From contig CAMCTE010000028.1 in assembly GCA_945878385.1 (NCBI GenBank), positions 1 to 17,729 of the forward strand: a stretch of 17,729 bases of DNA, given 5' to 3'. This stretch comes from Azohydromonas lata NBRC 102462 (GTDB lineage Bacteria > Pseudomonadota > Gammaproteobacteria > Burkholderiales > Burkholderiaceae_C). Position numbers and translations under genes: made by a program. The notes beneath the pieces were generated by a model that had not been told where the DNA came from, made no database searches, and saw only the letters and a program-made list of their open reading frames with translations. How positions within the stretch are numbered: the stretch's first letter is position 1; each line of letters begins with the position of its first letter. This document shows, in pieces, positions 7,668 through 15,327 of this stretch.

Positions 7668-8240
7668 ATGTCCCACTCCCCATTGATCGTCGGCATCGGC
7701 GGCACCACCCGTGCAGGCTCGGCCACCGAGCGTTGCCTTCGTCTGGCCTTGGACCACGCGCAGGCCTTGGGCTGTCGCACGCTCTTGGTGTCAGGCCCCG
7801 ACCTGCCCACCGAAATCTATGACGCCAGCCACGGCCAGCGAAGTGCCAAGGCGGCAGCACTCGTGCAGGCACTGCGCCAGGCCGATGGGCTCATCCTGGG
7901 CACGCCCTCGTACCACGGCTCACTCTCGGGCTTGATGAAAAACGCGTTGGATTACGCCGAAGACTTGCGCCAAGACCCCCGGACCTACTTCCAGGACCGA
8001 GCGGTGGGCTGCATCGTCTGCGCCGAGGGGGCGCAGGCCTTGGGCTCTACTCTGGTGGCCCTGCGTTCGGTGGTGCATGCGCTGCGTGGATGGCCCACGC
8101 CCTTCGGTGCGGCTGTGCACACCGCCGTGCGTCCTTTTGATGCCGATGGGCGGGTGACCGACGAAACGGTGCGCAAGGCCTGCGAAACCGTGGCCGACGA
8201 GGTGGTCACCTTCACAAGGCGTTGGGCTGCGGCAGGCTGA
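7668..8240 (+). CDS. NADPH-dependent FMN reductase family flavoprotein
   Basis: The 190-residue product has a flavodoxin-like fold. It opens with LIVGIGGTTRAGSATE (residues 6-21), the phosphate-binding loop for FMN. GTPSYHGSLSGLMKNALDY (78-96) is the second flavin-contacting segment and a strong marker of the FMN_red family (azoreductases, chromate or quinone reductases, and FMN reductases partnered with monooxygenases). It is soluble and cytosolic, and the physiological acceptor cannot be told from sequence. The frame is open back to 7572, but the ATG at 7668 places the glycine-rich loop at the normal distance from the N-terminus. The ribosome-binding site is weak. The gene is divergent from ribF, which makes its FMN cofactor, with 94 bases between the starts. 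It converges on rsuA with five bases between the stops. Confidence 0.87.
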   Translation: MSHSPLIVGIGGTTRAGSATERCLRLALDHAQALGCRTLLVSGPDLPTEIYDASHGQRSAKAAALVQALRQADGLILGTPSYHGSLSGLMKNALDYAEDLRQDPRTYFQDRAVGCIVCAEGAQALGSTLVALRSVVHALRGWPTPFGAAVHTAVRPFDADGRVTDETVRKACETVADEVVTFTRRWAAAG

Positions 8241-8245
8241 TCCGC

Positions 8246-9067
8246 TCAAGCCGGGCCGTGTTCAGGGCCCAGTTTCACGGCCGTCCGCAACTCACCTTCC
8301 TCTTCGGGCGTGAGCCACTTCCACTGCCCGGCCGGCAGCATGGCATCCAATTCCAGCGTGCCCATTCGCGTGCGGTGCAGGGCATCCACCCGATTGCCTA
8401 CCGCCGCCACCATGCGTTTGACCTGGTGATACCGGCCTTCACCGATCGTCATCAGCACGGTGTTCGGTTCGCCTTCAACGGCCGGCTCCACCGCCAGCGC
8501 CTGCGCGGGCTCAGGGTCGTCGTCCAAGACCACGCCGGCCAACAGCCGTGCCGCTGCCTCGTCCGCCCAGGGGTGTCGGCAGGTGATTCGGTAGACCTTG
8601 TCCACATGCCACTTCGGTGAGGTCAGCCGGTGATTGAGCTCACCATCGTCGGTCAACAGCAGCAGCCCGGTGGTGTCTTCGTCCAATCGTCCAACCGGCT
8701 GCAGCCCGCGCAGGCGCAAGGGGCTGGGCAACAGGCTCATCACGCTGGGGTGGTGTCGCGGTTTGAGCGAGCATTCATAACCGCTGGGTTTGTGCAGCAT
8801 CACCACCGCTCGCTCGCGGTAGGGCCAGTGGCGGCCGTCCACTGTGAACGAAGCGTCGCCAACGCGCGCTTCGAATTGCTCGGTCACATCCTCATGGGGG
8901 TCGTCCAAGACCTTGCCGCCGATTTGCACACGACCGCCGAAGACGAGCGCGCGGCAGTCACGGCGACTGCCGAAGCCTTGGCTGTGCAGCACATCTTCCA
9001 GGGTGCGCGCGCCGCGCTTGGCGCGCTTCAGGCGAACACCCCGGCGGTGTCCTGCATGCGTTGGCAC
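8246..9067 (-). CDS. rsuA: 16S rRNA pseudouridine synthase, RsuA/RluB/E/F family
   Basis: The 273-residue enzyme carries an N-terminal S4 RNA-binding domain (about residues 22-70, with GFGSRRDCRALVFGGRVQIGG). A pseudouridine synthase domain follows, with catalytic Asp129 in GRLDEDTTGLLLLTDDG. KPSGYECS followed by HPSV, and the ending LPAGQWKWLTPEEE, resemble RsuA (uridine 516 of 16S rRNA) more than RluB, though this subdivision is from recollection. The start is a GTG at 9067, inside the last 40 bases of the small acyl-CoA dehydrogenase subunit gene, with GGAG five bases away across CAGGT. No ATG, GTG or TTG occurs later before the S4 domain. This argues for translational coupling to the upstream gene. 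Confidence 0.88.
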   Translation of the reverse strand: MPTHAGHRRGVRLKRAKRGARTLEDVLHSQGFGSRRDCRALVFGGRVQIGGKVLDDPHEDVTEQFEARVGDASFTVDGRHWPYRERAVVMLHKPSGYECSLKPRHHPSVMSLLPSPLRLRGLQPVGRLDEDTTGLLLLTDDGELNHRLTSPKWHVDKVYRITCRHPWADEAAARLLAGVVLDDDPEPAQALAVEPAVEGEPNTVLMTIGEGRYHQVKRMVAAVGNRVDALHRTRMGTLELDAMLPAGQWKWLTPEEEGELRTAVKLGPEHGPA

Positions 9068-10143
9068 ACCTGCTCCAGATGGTGCGGCGTGTCGCCCCAG
9101 GCCATCTCGATCATCGTCAGACGCTTGAAGTCGTGGCTGGCGCTGTATTCATCCGTGACGCCAATGCCCCCGTGCAGTTGAATGCACTGCTGGCCCACGA
9201 AGCGCACACTTTGGTTGAGTTGAAGCTTGGCCTGGCTCAGCGCACGGCGGCGCTGCTCAACCGGCTCGTTCAATTTGAGGGAAGCGTAGTAGCTCATCGA
9301 GCGGGCCAGTTCCAACTGCATCTTCACATCGGCCACCCGATGGCGCAGGGCTTGGAAGGTGGACAGCGCCACGCCGAATTGCTTGCGTGTGTTCAGATAG
9401 TCCACGGTGGTGGCCACCAGCCGGTCCATCACGCCCACGGCTTCTGCGGCCAGGGCAGCAATGCCGATGTCCTGGGCCAGTTCCAACGCCGCCAAGCCGT
9501 CTCGTGTCACCAGGCGTGCGGGGCACTGTGCAAGCGCCAACTCGGCCGCACGCGCACCGTCTTGAGTGGGATAGCCGCGCACCGAAGAACCGGAGGCGCC
9601 GCGCTCCACCAGGAACAGGGCCACCGTCCCGTCGAGCATGGCCGGTACGATGAAGGCGTCGGCCTCATCACCGGCCGGCACCACGCTCTTGTGCCCGCTG
9701 AGCATCCACTGCCCTCCTTCGGTACGCGCGGTGGTGTCGCAGCGCTCCAGGGCGTAGCGTGCCGCCCGCTCCTGGTGCGCCAGCACCACCAGGGCCGAAC
9801 CCTCAGCCATCTTCGGCAGCCAGTCTGAGGCCAAAGCTGCATCGCCGCGAGCCAACAGTGCGGGCGCCACCAGCGCGCCCTGTGCATACGGTGCCGACAC
9901 CAGGCCGCGGCCCAATTCCTCCAGCACCACCATGGCTTCCACCGGGCCGAAGCCCATGCCGCCGTGTGCCTCGGGCACCGCCAGTGCGGTCAAACCCAAC
10001 TCCGCCAACTCGCCGTACACCGCCCTTGAAGCACCCCCGGCCTTGGCCAGCCCATGCCGGCGCTCAAAGCTGTGGTCCTTGCTCACCCAACGGGCCACCG
10101 CCTCGCGCAGCGACACCTGATCGTCTGAAAAATCGAAGTCCAT
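9028..10143 (-). CDS. Acyl-CoA dehydrogenase, small/non-catalytic-type subunit
   Basis: The 371-residue product has the three-part acyl-CoA dehydrogenase fold: MDFDFSDDQVSLREAVARW at the start, an alpha/beta middle with LSGHKSVVPAGDEAD (around 150-165), and a C-terminal helical domain with YLNTRKQFGVALSTFQALRHR. Late in the chain LHGGIGVTDEYSASHD (323-338) is followed by a short tail. It lacks the IYxG(T/S)xE(I/V)QRN motif of catalytic acyl-CoA dehydrogenases. That makes it resemble the smaller partner in two-gene systems such as PimCD or the heterotetrameric FadE/ChsE enzymes. It follows the large subunit gene by 21 bases and has a good ribosome-binding site (AGGA, about 9-12 bases before the ATG). 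The substrate may be a dicarboxyl-CoA, a branched chain or a sterol-like side chain, and is not determinable here. Confidence 0.85.
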   Translation of the reverse strand: MDFDFSDDQVSLREAVARWVSKDHSFERRHGLAKAGGASRAVYGELAELGLTALAVPEAHGGMGFGPVEAMVVLEELGRGLVSAPYAQGALVAPALLARGDAALASDWLPKMAEGSALVVLAHQERAARYALERCDTTARTEGGQWMLSGHKSVVPAGDEADAFIVPAMLDGTVALFLVERGASGSSVRGYPTQDGARAAELALAQCPARLVTRDGLAALELAQDIGIAALAAEAVGVMDRLVATTVDYLNTRKQFGVALSTFQALRHRVADVKMQLELARSMSYYASLKLNEPVEQRRRALSQAKLQLNQSVRFVGQQCIQLHGGIGVTDEYSASHDFKRLTMIEMAWGDTPHHLEQVCQRMQDTAGVFA

Positions 10144-10164
10144 GATGCGTATTCCTGTGAAGGT

Positions 10165-11343
10165 TCAGCCCAGCACCGTTTGCGCCACGATATTGCGCTG
10201 CACTTCGTTGCTGCCGCCGTAGATGGTGGTCTTGCGCATGTTGAAGTAGGTGCCGGCCAGGGGCGCGCAGTGGGCCGCGCCCACGAAGTCGCCCTGCCAG
10301 CCGGCTTCCATCGCCTCGCTGACGAAGGGGCTGGCAAAAGGCCCGGCCGCCTGCATCATCAATTCGCTGTAGCGCTGTTGGATCTCGCTGCCGCGAATCT
10401 TGAGCAGGCCCGCCACATCCAGGGATTGCTTGCCGCTCTTCTCGGCTGAGAGCACCCGCAGCACCATCATCTCCAGTGCCACGATGTCCACCTCCAGCAA
10501 GGCAATCTGGTCACGGAAGCGCAGGTCATCCCAGACGCCTTCGGCCTTGGCAATGCGCTTGAGCCGTTCGAGTTCCCGCTTGGCCCGGTTCACATCGGCG
10601 ATGTTGGTCCGCTCATGCGCCAGCAGGTACTTGGCGTAGGTCCAGCCCTTGTTCTCTTCGCCCACCAGGTTTTCTGCGGGCACCTTCACATTGTCGAACC
10701 ACACCTCGTTCACCTCGGGCTCGCCGTCGAGCAGCACGATGGGCCGCACGGTCACGCCCGGGCTTTTCATGTCGATCAGCAGGAAGGAAATGCCGGTCTG
10801 CGGCTTGCCCTCGGTGCTGGTGCGCACTAGGCAGAAGATCCACTCGCCGTGCTGGGCCAAGGTGGTCCAGGTCTTTTGGCCATTGACGATGTAGTGGTCG
10901 CCCACCCGTTCGGCGCGGGTCTTGAGCGAGGCCAGGTCAGAGCCCGACCCCGGCTCGCTGTAGCCCTGGCTCCACCACACTTCGCCGCTGGCGATGCCGG
11001 GCAGAAAGCGCTGCTGTTGCTGTGCAGAGCCAAAGGCCATGATCACAGGGGCCACCATCACCGGGCCAAAGGGAATCACGCGCGGCGCGCCGGCCAGTGC
11101 CAGTTCCTCTTCGAACAGGTGGCGCTCCACCGCATTCCAGCCCGGGCCTCCAAACTGCTTGGGCCAGTTCCAACCCAGCCACCCCTTGGCGCCCAGGATC
11201 CGGGCCCAGCGTTGGTGGTCTTCACGGCTCAGGCGCAGGGCGTTGTGCACCTTGTGGCTGATGTCTTGGGGCAGGCTTTGCGCCACCCAGTCGCGGATGC
11301 CGGCGCGAAACGCCAGTTCTTCGGGTGTGAAGTTCAGGTCCAT
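10165..11343 (-). CDS. Acyl-CoA dehydrogenase, large subunit (PimC/FadE-like)
   Basis: The 392-residue flavoprotein should introduce a double bond between C2 and C3 of an acyl-CoA and pass electrons to electron-transfer flavoprotein. It begins MDLNFTPEELAFRAGIRDW, has the FAD-contacting GYSEPGSGSDLASLKTRAE and VNGQKTWTTLAQHGEW segments in the middle domain, and ends with TIYGGSNEVQRNIVAQTVLG. The usual catalytic Glu of the IYEGT motif is Gly376 here. A Glu at 244 (LLAHERTNI) is at the place used by isovaleryl-CoA dehydrogenase and by FadE-type enzymes. The open frame extends 15 codons upstream to 11388, but the family start is the ATG at 11343. It heads the minus-strand operon with the small subunit and rsuA. 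Its substrate is unknown; similarity to PimC suggests dicarboxyl-CoA or branched acyl-CoA. Confidence 0.87.
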   Translation of the reverse strand: MDLNFTPEELAFRAGIRDWVAQSLPQDISHKVHNALRLSREDHQRWARILGAKGWLGWNWPKQFGGPGWNAVERHLFEEELALAGAPRVIPFGPVMVAPVIMAFGSAQQQQRFLPGIASGEVWWSQGYSEPGSGSDLASLKTRAERVGDHYIVNGQKTWTTLAQHGEWIFCLVRTSTEGKPQTGISFLLIDMKSPGVTVRPIVLLDGEPEVNEVWFDNVKVPAENLVGEENKGWTYAKYLLAHERTNIADVNRAKRELERLKRIAKAEGVWDDLRFRDQIALLEVDIVALEMMVLRVLSAEKSGKQSLDVAGLLKIRGSEIQQRYSELMMQAAGPFASPFVSEAMEAGWQGDFVGAAHCAPLAGTYFNMRKTTIYGGSNEVQRNIVAQTVLG

Positions 11344-11473
11344 CGGAATGCTCGTGTTGGGGGTGCGTTCATGTCGCGTTGCGGCCAACCCCGGGTTTTA
11401 GCACGATGCGGGGCCGCGGCGGGCCATCGTCCCCGGATCGGTCGCCAGATGCCCCCCAATCCGGACCTATGAA

Positions 11474-11490
11474 CGGCGTTGCATACGCCG
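11474..11490. promoter_or_regulatory. Inverted repeat upstream of tupB, candidate operator
   Basis: CGGCGT-TGCAT-ACGCCG is a perfect inverted repeat with six-base arms and a five-base centre. It lies in the 225-base spacer between the divergent acyl-CoA dehydrogenase gene and tupB, 78 bases before the tupB ATG. That is a reasonable position for a regulator of tungstate uptake. It does not match the E. coli ModE box, so any regulator is unknown. The rest of this spacer is C-rich and holds no other structure I can support. Confidence 0.35.
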
Positions 11491-11568
11491 ATAAGGGTCG
11501 GCCACACGCCACAATCCCGCCGCAACAAGCCCCGCACCACCCACCAGCCGCCGCCCGCCAACCACCCC

Positions 11569-12318
11569 ATGGGATCGTTCACCGAAAGCCTGCGTTTGGC
11601 CATGGCGATGGCCACCAGCTGGGACCCTGCCTTGTGGCAGGTGGTGGGGTTGTCGCTGCAGGTCAGCGGCACGGCCACTCTGATAGGCGCCGTCGTGGGC
11701 CTGTTCGGAGGTGCTTGGTTGGCGGTGGCACGCTTTCCGGGCCACAGCCTCGTGGTCGTGCTGCTCAATACATTGCTGGCTCTTCCCTCGGTGGTGGTGG
11801 GGCTCGTGGTCTACCTGATGCTCTCGCGTACCGGCCCCCTGGGTTCCTGGGGCATTCTGTTCACGCCCACGGCCATGGTGGTGGCGCAGTCGGTGCTCGT
11901 GGTGCCGGTGGTCACCGCCCTCACGCGTCAGCTGGTGTCGGACGCGTCGCAGGGCAACGGGGAGCAATTGCGCTCGCTGGGCGCGCGTCCGCTGACGGTG
12001 GCCGGATTGCTGTTGCTGCACGAACGGTGGGCCTTGCTCACCGTCCTTCTGACGGCCTTTGGCCGCGCGGTCAGTGAAGTGGGCGCGGTGATGATCGTGG
12101 GCGGCAACATCGCCGGGGTCACCCGGGTGATGACGACCACCATCGCGCTGGAAACCAGCAAGGGCGACCTGCCCCTGGCCCTGGGGTTGGGCATCGTGCT
12201 GTTGTCGGTGGTGGCCCTGATCAACCTGGGCATTGCCGGCATGCAATGGCTGCAGCGTGAGCAGGAAGGCTCGGGGCGGCGGGCCAAAGGCGCGTCGCCT
12301 GCCGGAGGGAGGGCCTGA
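11569..12318 (+). CDS. tupB: Tungstate ABC transporter permease
   Basis: This 249-residue inner-membrane protein has five or six hydrophobic segments and the binding-protein-dependent permease core. EQLRSLGARPL (about residues 132-142) corresponds to the EAA loop that docks on the ATPase. The stretch from SEVGAVMIVGGNIAGVTRVMTT through ALETSKGDL (around 170-205) is the pattern I associate with TupB, as opposed to ModB or CysTW-type permeases. An in-frame TTG at 11479 would add 30 Pro/Arg/His-rich residues and is rejected; the ATG at 11569 gives a normal N-terminus. The leader before it is C-rich and has no Shine-Dalgarno at all, which is unusual for a gene heading an operon. It overlaps tupC by one base (TGATG). 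The solute-binding gene tupA is not next to it. The tungsten enzyme genes downstream support tungstate as substrate. Confidence 0.87.
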   Translation: MGSFTESLRLAMAMATSWDPALWQVVGLSLQVSGTATLIGAVVGLFGGAWLAVARFPGHSLVVVLLNTLLALPSVVVGLVVYLMLSRTGPLGSWGILFTPTAMVVAQSVLVVPVVTALTRQLVSDASQGNGEQLRSLGARPLTVAGLLLLHERWALLTVLLTAFGRAVSEVGAVMIVGGNIAGVTRVMTTTIALETSKGDLPLALGLGIVLLSVVALINLGIAGMQWLQREQEGSGRRAKGASPAGGRA

Positions 12319-13064
12319 TGATTCGGCCCACACCCACACCCATGCCCACCCCGACCGCTTCGGCTCAGCCACTGGTCAGCCTGCGCGGGGCCGGGGTGAG
12401 TTTCGGCGAACGAACCGTGCTGCAGCCTCTGGACATTGATGTTCGCGCCGGGGAGCGGCTTGCGCTGCTGGGCTCCAACGGCTCGGGCAAGACCACGCTG
12501 CTGCGTCTGCTGCACGGCCAACTCTCCCACCACGGCAGTCGCCTGGTGGGCTGCGATGCGCAGGGGTGCGAGCCGCGTCAGGCCATGGTGTTCCAAAGGC
12601 CCTTCCTCCTGCGCCTGTCGGTGTGGTCCAACCTGCACATCGCCCTGTGGTTGGCCGGCGTGCCGCACGCGCAGCGAGCCCAACGGGCACGAAAGGCGCT
12701 GCAACGGGTGAATCTTGAGGAACACATTCACCGCCCGGCACGGGTGCTTTCGGGGGGGCAGCAGCAGCGCCTGGCCCTGGCCCGCGCCTGGGCGGTGCGC
12801 CCCCAGTTGCTCTTCCTCGACGAACCCACCGCCAGCCTGGACCCGGCAGCCAAGCGAGATGTGGAAGCCTTGATCGAGGAGTTTGCGCATGAAGGGATGA
12901 CCGTGGTCATGAGCACGCACAATCTGGGGCAGGCCAAGCGGCTGGCCACCCGCGTGCTGTACCTGGAGTCGGGTCATCTGGTGGTGGACCGGCCGGTGGA
13001 TGCTTTTTTCAGCCAACCGCTGCCCGAGGCGGCAGCTCAATTTCTCAACGGCGAGCGTGCATAG
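12318..13064 (+). CDS. tupC: Tungstate ABC transporter ATP-binding protein
   Basis: The 248-residue ATPase shows every ABC motif in order: Walker A GSNGSGKTT (52-60), Q-loop FQRP (92-95), signature LSGGQQQR (144-151), Walker B LLFLDEP (164-170), D-loop SLD (173-175) and switch His201 in STHN. It powers TupB at the cytosolic face. It lacks the C-terminal regulatory domain of ModC, agreeing with a TupC-type protein of this length. The first 17 residues include a Pro-Thr run (PTPTPMPTPT) not needed by the fold. A start at the ATG at 12342 is possible, but the ATG at 12318 overlaps the tupB stop and is preceded by GGAGGGAGGG, so it is preferred. Forty-four bases separate its stop from the receptor gene. 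Confidence 0.9.
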   Translation: MIRPTPTPMPTPTASAQPLVSLRGAGVSFGERTVLQPLDIDVRAGERLALLGSNGSGKTTLLRLLHGQLSHHGSRLVGCDAQGCEPRQAMVFQRPFLLRLSVWSNLHIALWLAGVPHAQRAQRARKALQRVNLEEHIHRPARVLSGGQQQRLALARAWAVRPQLLFLDEPTASLDPAAKRDVEALIEEFAHEGMTVVMSTHNLGQAKRLATRVLYLESGHLVVDRPVDAFFSQPLPEAAAQFLNGERA

Positions 13065-13108
13065 ATTGAGCGTTCAGCCAAGTGCTCGCCAATAAGGGGT
13101 CAGACCGG

Positions 13109-15277
13109 ATGGGAAGTATGAACAGCGCCTGCGCTTTGTTTTTGTCTGGGCGTGTCCGCCCCGCCTACCTGCCCGCAGCGTTGTGCGTCGCGGTTTCGAT
13201 GGCCGGTGCCGTTTCCGCAGGGGCGCAAACCGAGCGTGCCAGCGGCACCGAAGCCGTGGTCATCAGTGGGTCCCTGATTGAGCGCACCGTGCTGGAGGCC
13301 CCATACGCCATCAGCGTCATCGACCAGCAGGACATCCGCACTGCGGGCGCCATGATCAATGCCAGCGACGCCCTGCAGCGCCTGCCGGGCTTGGTGGCCA
13401 ACAACCGCTCGAACTTCGCACAGGATCTGCAGATCAGCTCGCGCGGTTTCGGTGCGCGCGCCGGCTTCGGGGTGCGCGGCCTGCGCATCGTGGCCGATGG
13501 TTTGCCCGCCACCGGCCCAGACGGTCAGGGCCAGGTCTCGCAGTTCGACCTGGCATCCGCCCAACGCATTGAAGTGTTGCGCGGCCCCTTCTCGGCGGTG
13601 TACGGCAACAGTTCGGGAGGCGTCATCTCCATCTTCAGCGCGCCCATCACCACCAACTCCCTCCGCTTTGAAAGTGACCTGGGCAGCTTTGGCCTTCGCC
13701 AGAACCGCATCGGGGTGCAGGGCTGGGGCGCGGGGGGCTGGGAGGCCAGCGCCACCGCTTCCCAGGCTGAGCTCGACGGATTCCGGCCCCAAAGCGGCGC
13801 CGTCAAGCAACAGGCCAATGTGCGCGCGATCTGGCGCGGCCTGCAAGACGATGTCACGCTGCAGTTGGGCTACCTCACCCAGCCGGCCGATGACCCCTTG
13901 GGCCTGTCCCGCGCACAGTTTGAACTCGGTCCCCGCCAAACCACCGCGCAGGCGCTGCAGTTCGACACCCGCAAGACGCTGGACCAAACCCAGGCGGGCA
14001 TCAGTTGGCGGCACCGCTTCGACCAGGGCGCCCTACGGGAAACGCGTGTCAGCGCGTACAGCGGTCAACGCTCGGTGGCCCAGTGGTTGGCCATTGCAGC
14101 GGCCACGCAGTCCAATGGGCGGCACGGCGGCGGCGTCATAGACTTCGATCGCCAGTTCGAAGGTCTGGAGGCGCGCGCCCGCTGGGCGTGGGACACGGTG
14201 GGCCTGGTGGCCGGCGCATCGTTGGACCGCCAGAAGGACGAACGCCGTGGTTACGAGAACTACACCGGCACCGGTGCTGCTCAGGTGCTCGGTGTCGTGG
14301 GCCGCCTGCGCCGAGATGAAGTGAACACGGCGCGCACACGCGACCTGTTCGCGCAGGCCGAATGGAATTTCGCCTCTCGCTGGATGTTGCTCGCCGGTGC
14401 CCGAAGCGGGCAGGTCAAGCTGGGCGCAAACGACGCTTTCCTGAGCAACGGCGACGATTCCGGTCAGTTGGAATACCGCTACACCAACCCGGTGGTGGGC
14501 CTGCGCTGGCAAACCTCGCCCGGCTTGAATCTGCACCTGAGCGTCGGGCGCGGGTTCGAGTCCCCGACCTTGGGCGAACTGGCGTACCGGGCCGACGGCA
14601 CGGGGGGCTTCAACACCGCCCTGAAGGCGCAGACCAGCACCCAGGTGGAGGCAGGCTTCAAGTGGAGGTTGTCGGGGGCCGACCTGGACATGGCCTTCTT
14701 CGAGGCACGCACCGACAACGAGATCGGCGTGGCCACCAATGCGGGCGGCCGTTCGGCCTTCCAGAATGTCGGGCGTACCTTACGCCGCGGCTTGGAACTG
14801 GGCAGCACCTGGCGACTGGACCGGCAATGGCAGGCCCGCCTGGCCGTGACGCTGCTCAACGCCACCTACGAAGACCGATTCCTCACCTGTGACGGTATCC
14901 CCTGCACCACACCCACGGCGGTGGTGGCCGCAGGCAACCGCATCGCGGGCACGCCCCGCGCCTGGGCCTATTCAGAGCTGCGCCGCGGCGATGCGCAGTG
15001 GGGGGATGTGGCGCTCGAGTGGCGTGCCGTGGGTGCGGGACCGGTAAACGACCGCAATACCGACCGCGCCCCTGGTTACGGCCTGTTGGCGGCCCGTTGG
15101 TCCAAGGGCTGGCAGGTGGGCGGCGTCTGGCGGCTCGAATCGCTGTTGCGCGTAGACAACCTCACGAACCACCACCATGCCGCCAGCGTGATCGTCAATG
15201 ACGCCAACGGGCGCTTCTTCGAGCCGGGCGCGCCCCGCCATCTGCTGCTGAGCATGAGGATCAGCGCCCCCATTTGA
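13109..15277 (+). CDS. TonB-dependent outer-membrane receptor, YncD/PqqU-like
   Basis: The 722-residue product has a signal peptide ending near AGA-Q (39/40), a TonB box around residues 47-53 (TEAVVIS), a plug domain and a 22-strand-type barrel. Compared from memory with E. coli YncD (now PqqU, the transporter of pyrroloquinoline quinone), the match runs the whole length: AQDLQISSRGFGARAGFGVRG, DGLPATGPDGQGQ, IEVLRGPFSAVYGNSSGG, the FDTRKTLDQTQAG stretch, VGRGFESPTLGELAYRADG, a two-cysteine loop TCDGIPC, and VIVNDANGRFFEPG near the end. PQQ or a related compound is thus a better guess than a siderophore or tungstate. The C-terminus ends in Ile rather than Phe. AAGGGG at 13094-13099 supports the ATG at 13109; GTG 13082 and ATG 13118 are alternatives. 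It lies between tupC and aorA in the same direction. Confidence 0.88.
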   Translation: MGSMNSACALFLSGRVRPAYLPAALCVAVSMAGAVSAGAQTERASGTEAVVISGSLIERTVLEAPYAISVIDQQDIRTAGAMINASDALQRLPGLVANNRSNFAQDLQISSRGFGARAGFGVRGLRIVADGLPATGPDGQGQVSQFDLASAQRIEVLRGPFSAVYGNSSGGVISIFSAPITTNSLRFESDLGSFGLRQNRIGVQGWGAGGWEASATASQAELDGFRPQSGAVKQQANVRAIWRGLQDDVTLQLGYLTQPADDPLGLSRAQFELGPRQTTAQALQFDTRKTLDQTQAGISWRHRFDQGALRETRVSAYSGQRSVAQWLAIAAATQSNGRHGGGVIDFDRQFEGLEARARWAWDTVGLVAGASLDRQKDERRGYENYTGTGAAQVLGVVGRLRRDEVNTARTRDLFAQAEWNFASRWMLLAGARSGQVKLGANDAFLSNGDDSGQLEYRYTNPVVGLRWQTSPGLNLHLSVGRGFESPTLGELAYRADGTGGFNTALKAQTSTQVEAGFKWRLSGADLDMAFFEARTDNEIGVATNAGGRSAFQNVGRTLRRGLELGSTWRLDRQWQARLAVTLLNATYEDRFLTCDGIPCTTPTAVVAAGNRIAGTPRAWAYSELRRGDAQWGDVALEWRAVGAGPVNDRNTDRAPGYGLLAARWSKGWQVGGVWRLESLLRVDNLTNHHHAASVIVNDANGRFFEPGAPRHLLLSMRISAPI

Positions 15278-15285
15278 GCCGCAAA

Positions 15286-15303
15286 CCCCCTCATGTGAGG
15301 GGG
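15286..15303 (+). terminator. Hairpin after the receptor gene, possible terminator
   Basis: CCCCCTC (15286-15292) pairs with GAGGGGG (15297-15303) around an ATGT loop, eight bases beyond the receptor stop codon. The stem is seven pairs, six of them G-C. There is no following T-run, so it may be a weak or Rho-assisted terminator or an mRNA-stabilising 3' end. Confidence 0.4.
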
Positions 15304-15327
15304 GGTGGGTGAGAAATCCGCCGCACC

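Noticed and set aside
9061..9076. A TGGCAC followed by TGC, resembling part of a sigma-54 promoter
   Set aside because: The spacing is wrong for a -24/-12 promoter and it lies inside the acyl-CoA dehydrogenase gene, pointing into the antisense direction.
11467..13040. Long minus-strand open frames opposite tupB and tupC
   Set aside because: Shadow frames rich in His, Gln and Arg. The plus-strand products have complete ABC transporter motifs.
13096..13108. GGGGTCAGACC just before the receptor start as a possible REP-type repeat or operator
   Set aside because: Only four-base arms around one base, and no second copy seen in the window; the AAGGGG part is better explained as the ribosome-binding site.
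13109..15277. Annotating the TonB-dependent receptor as a siderophore or tungstate receptor
   Set aside because: Its segments resemble PqqU/YncD along the full length; neighbourhood alone is not enough to assign tungstate.
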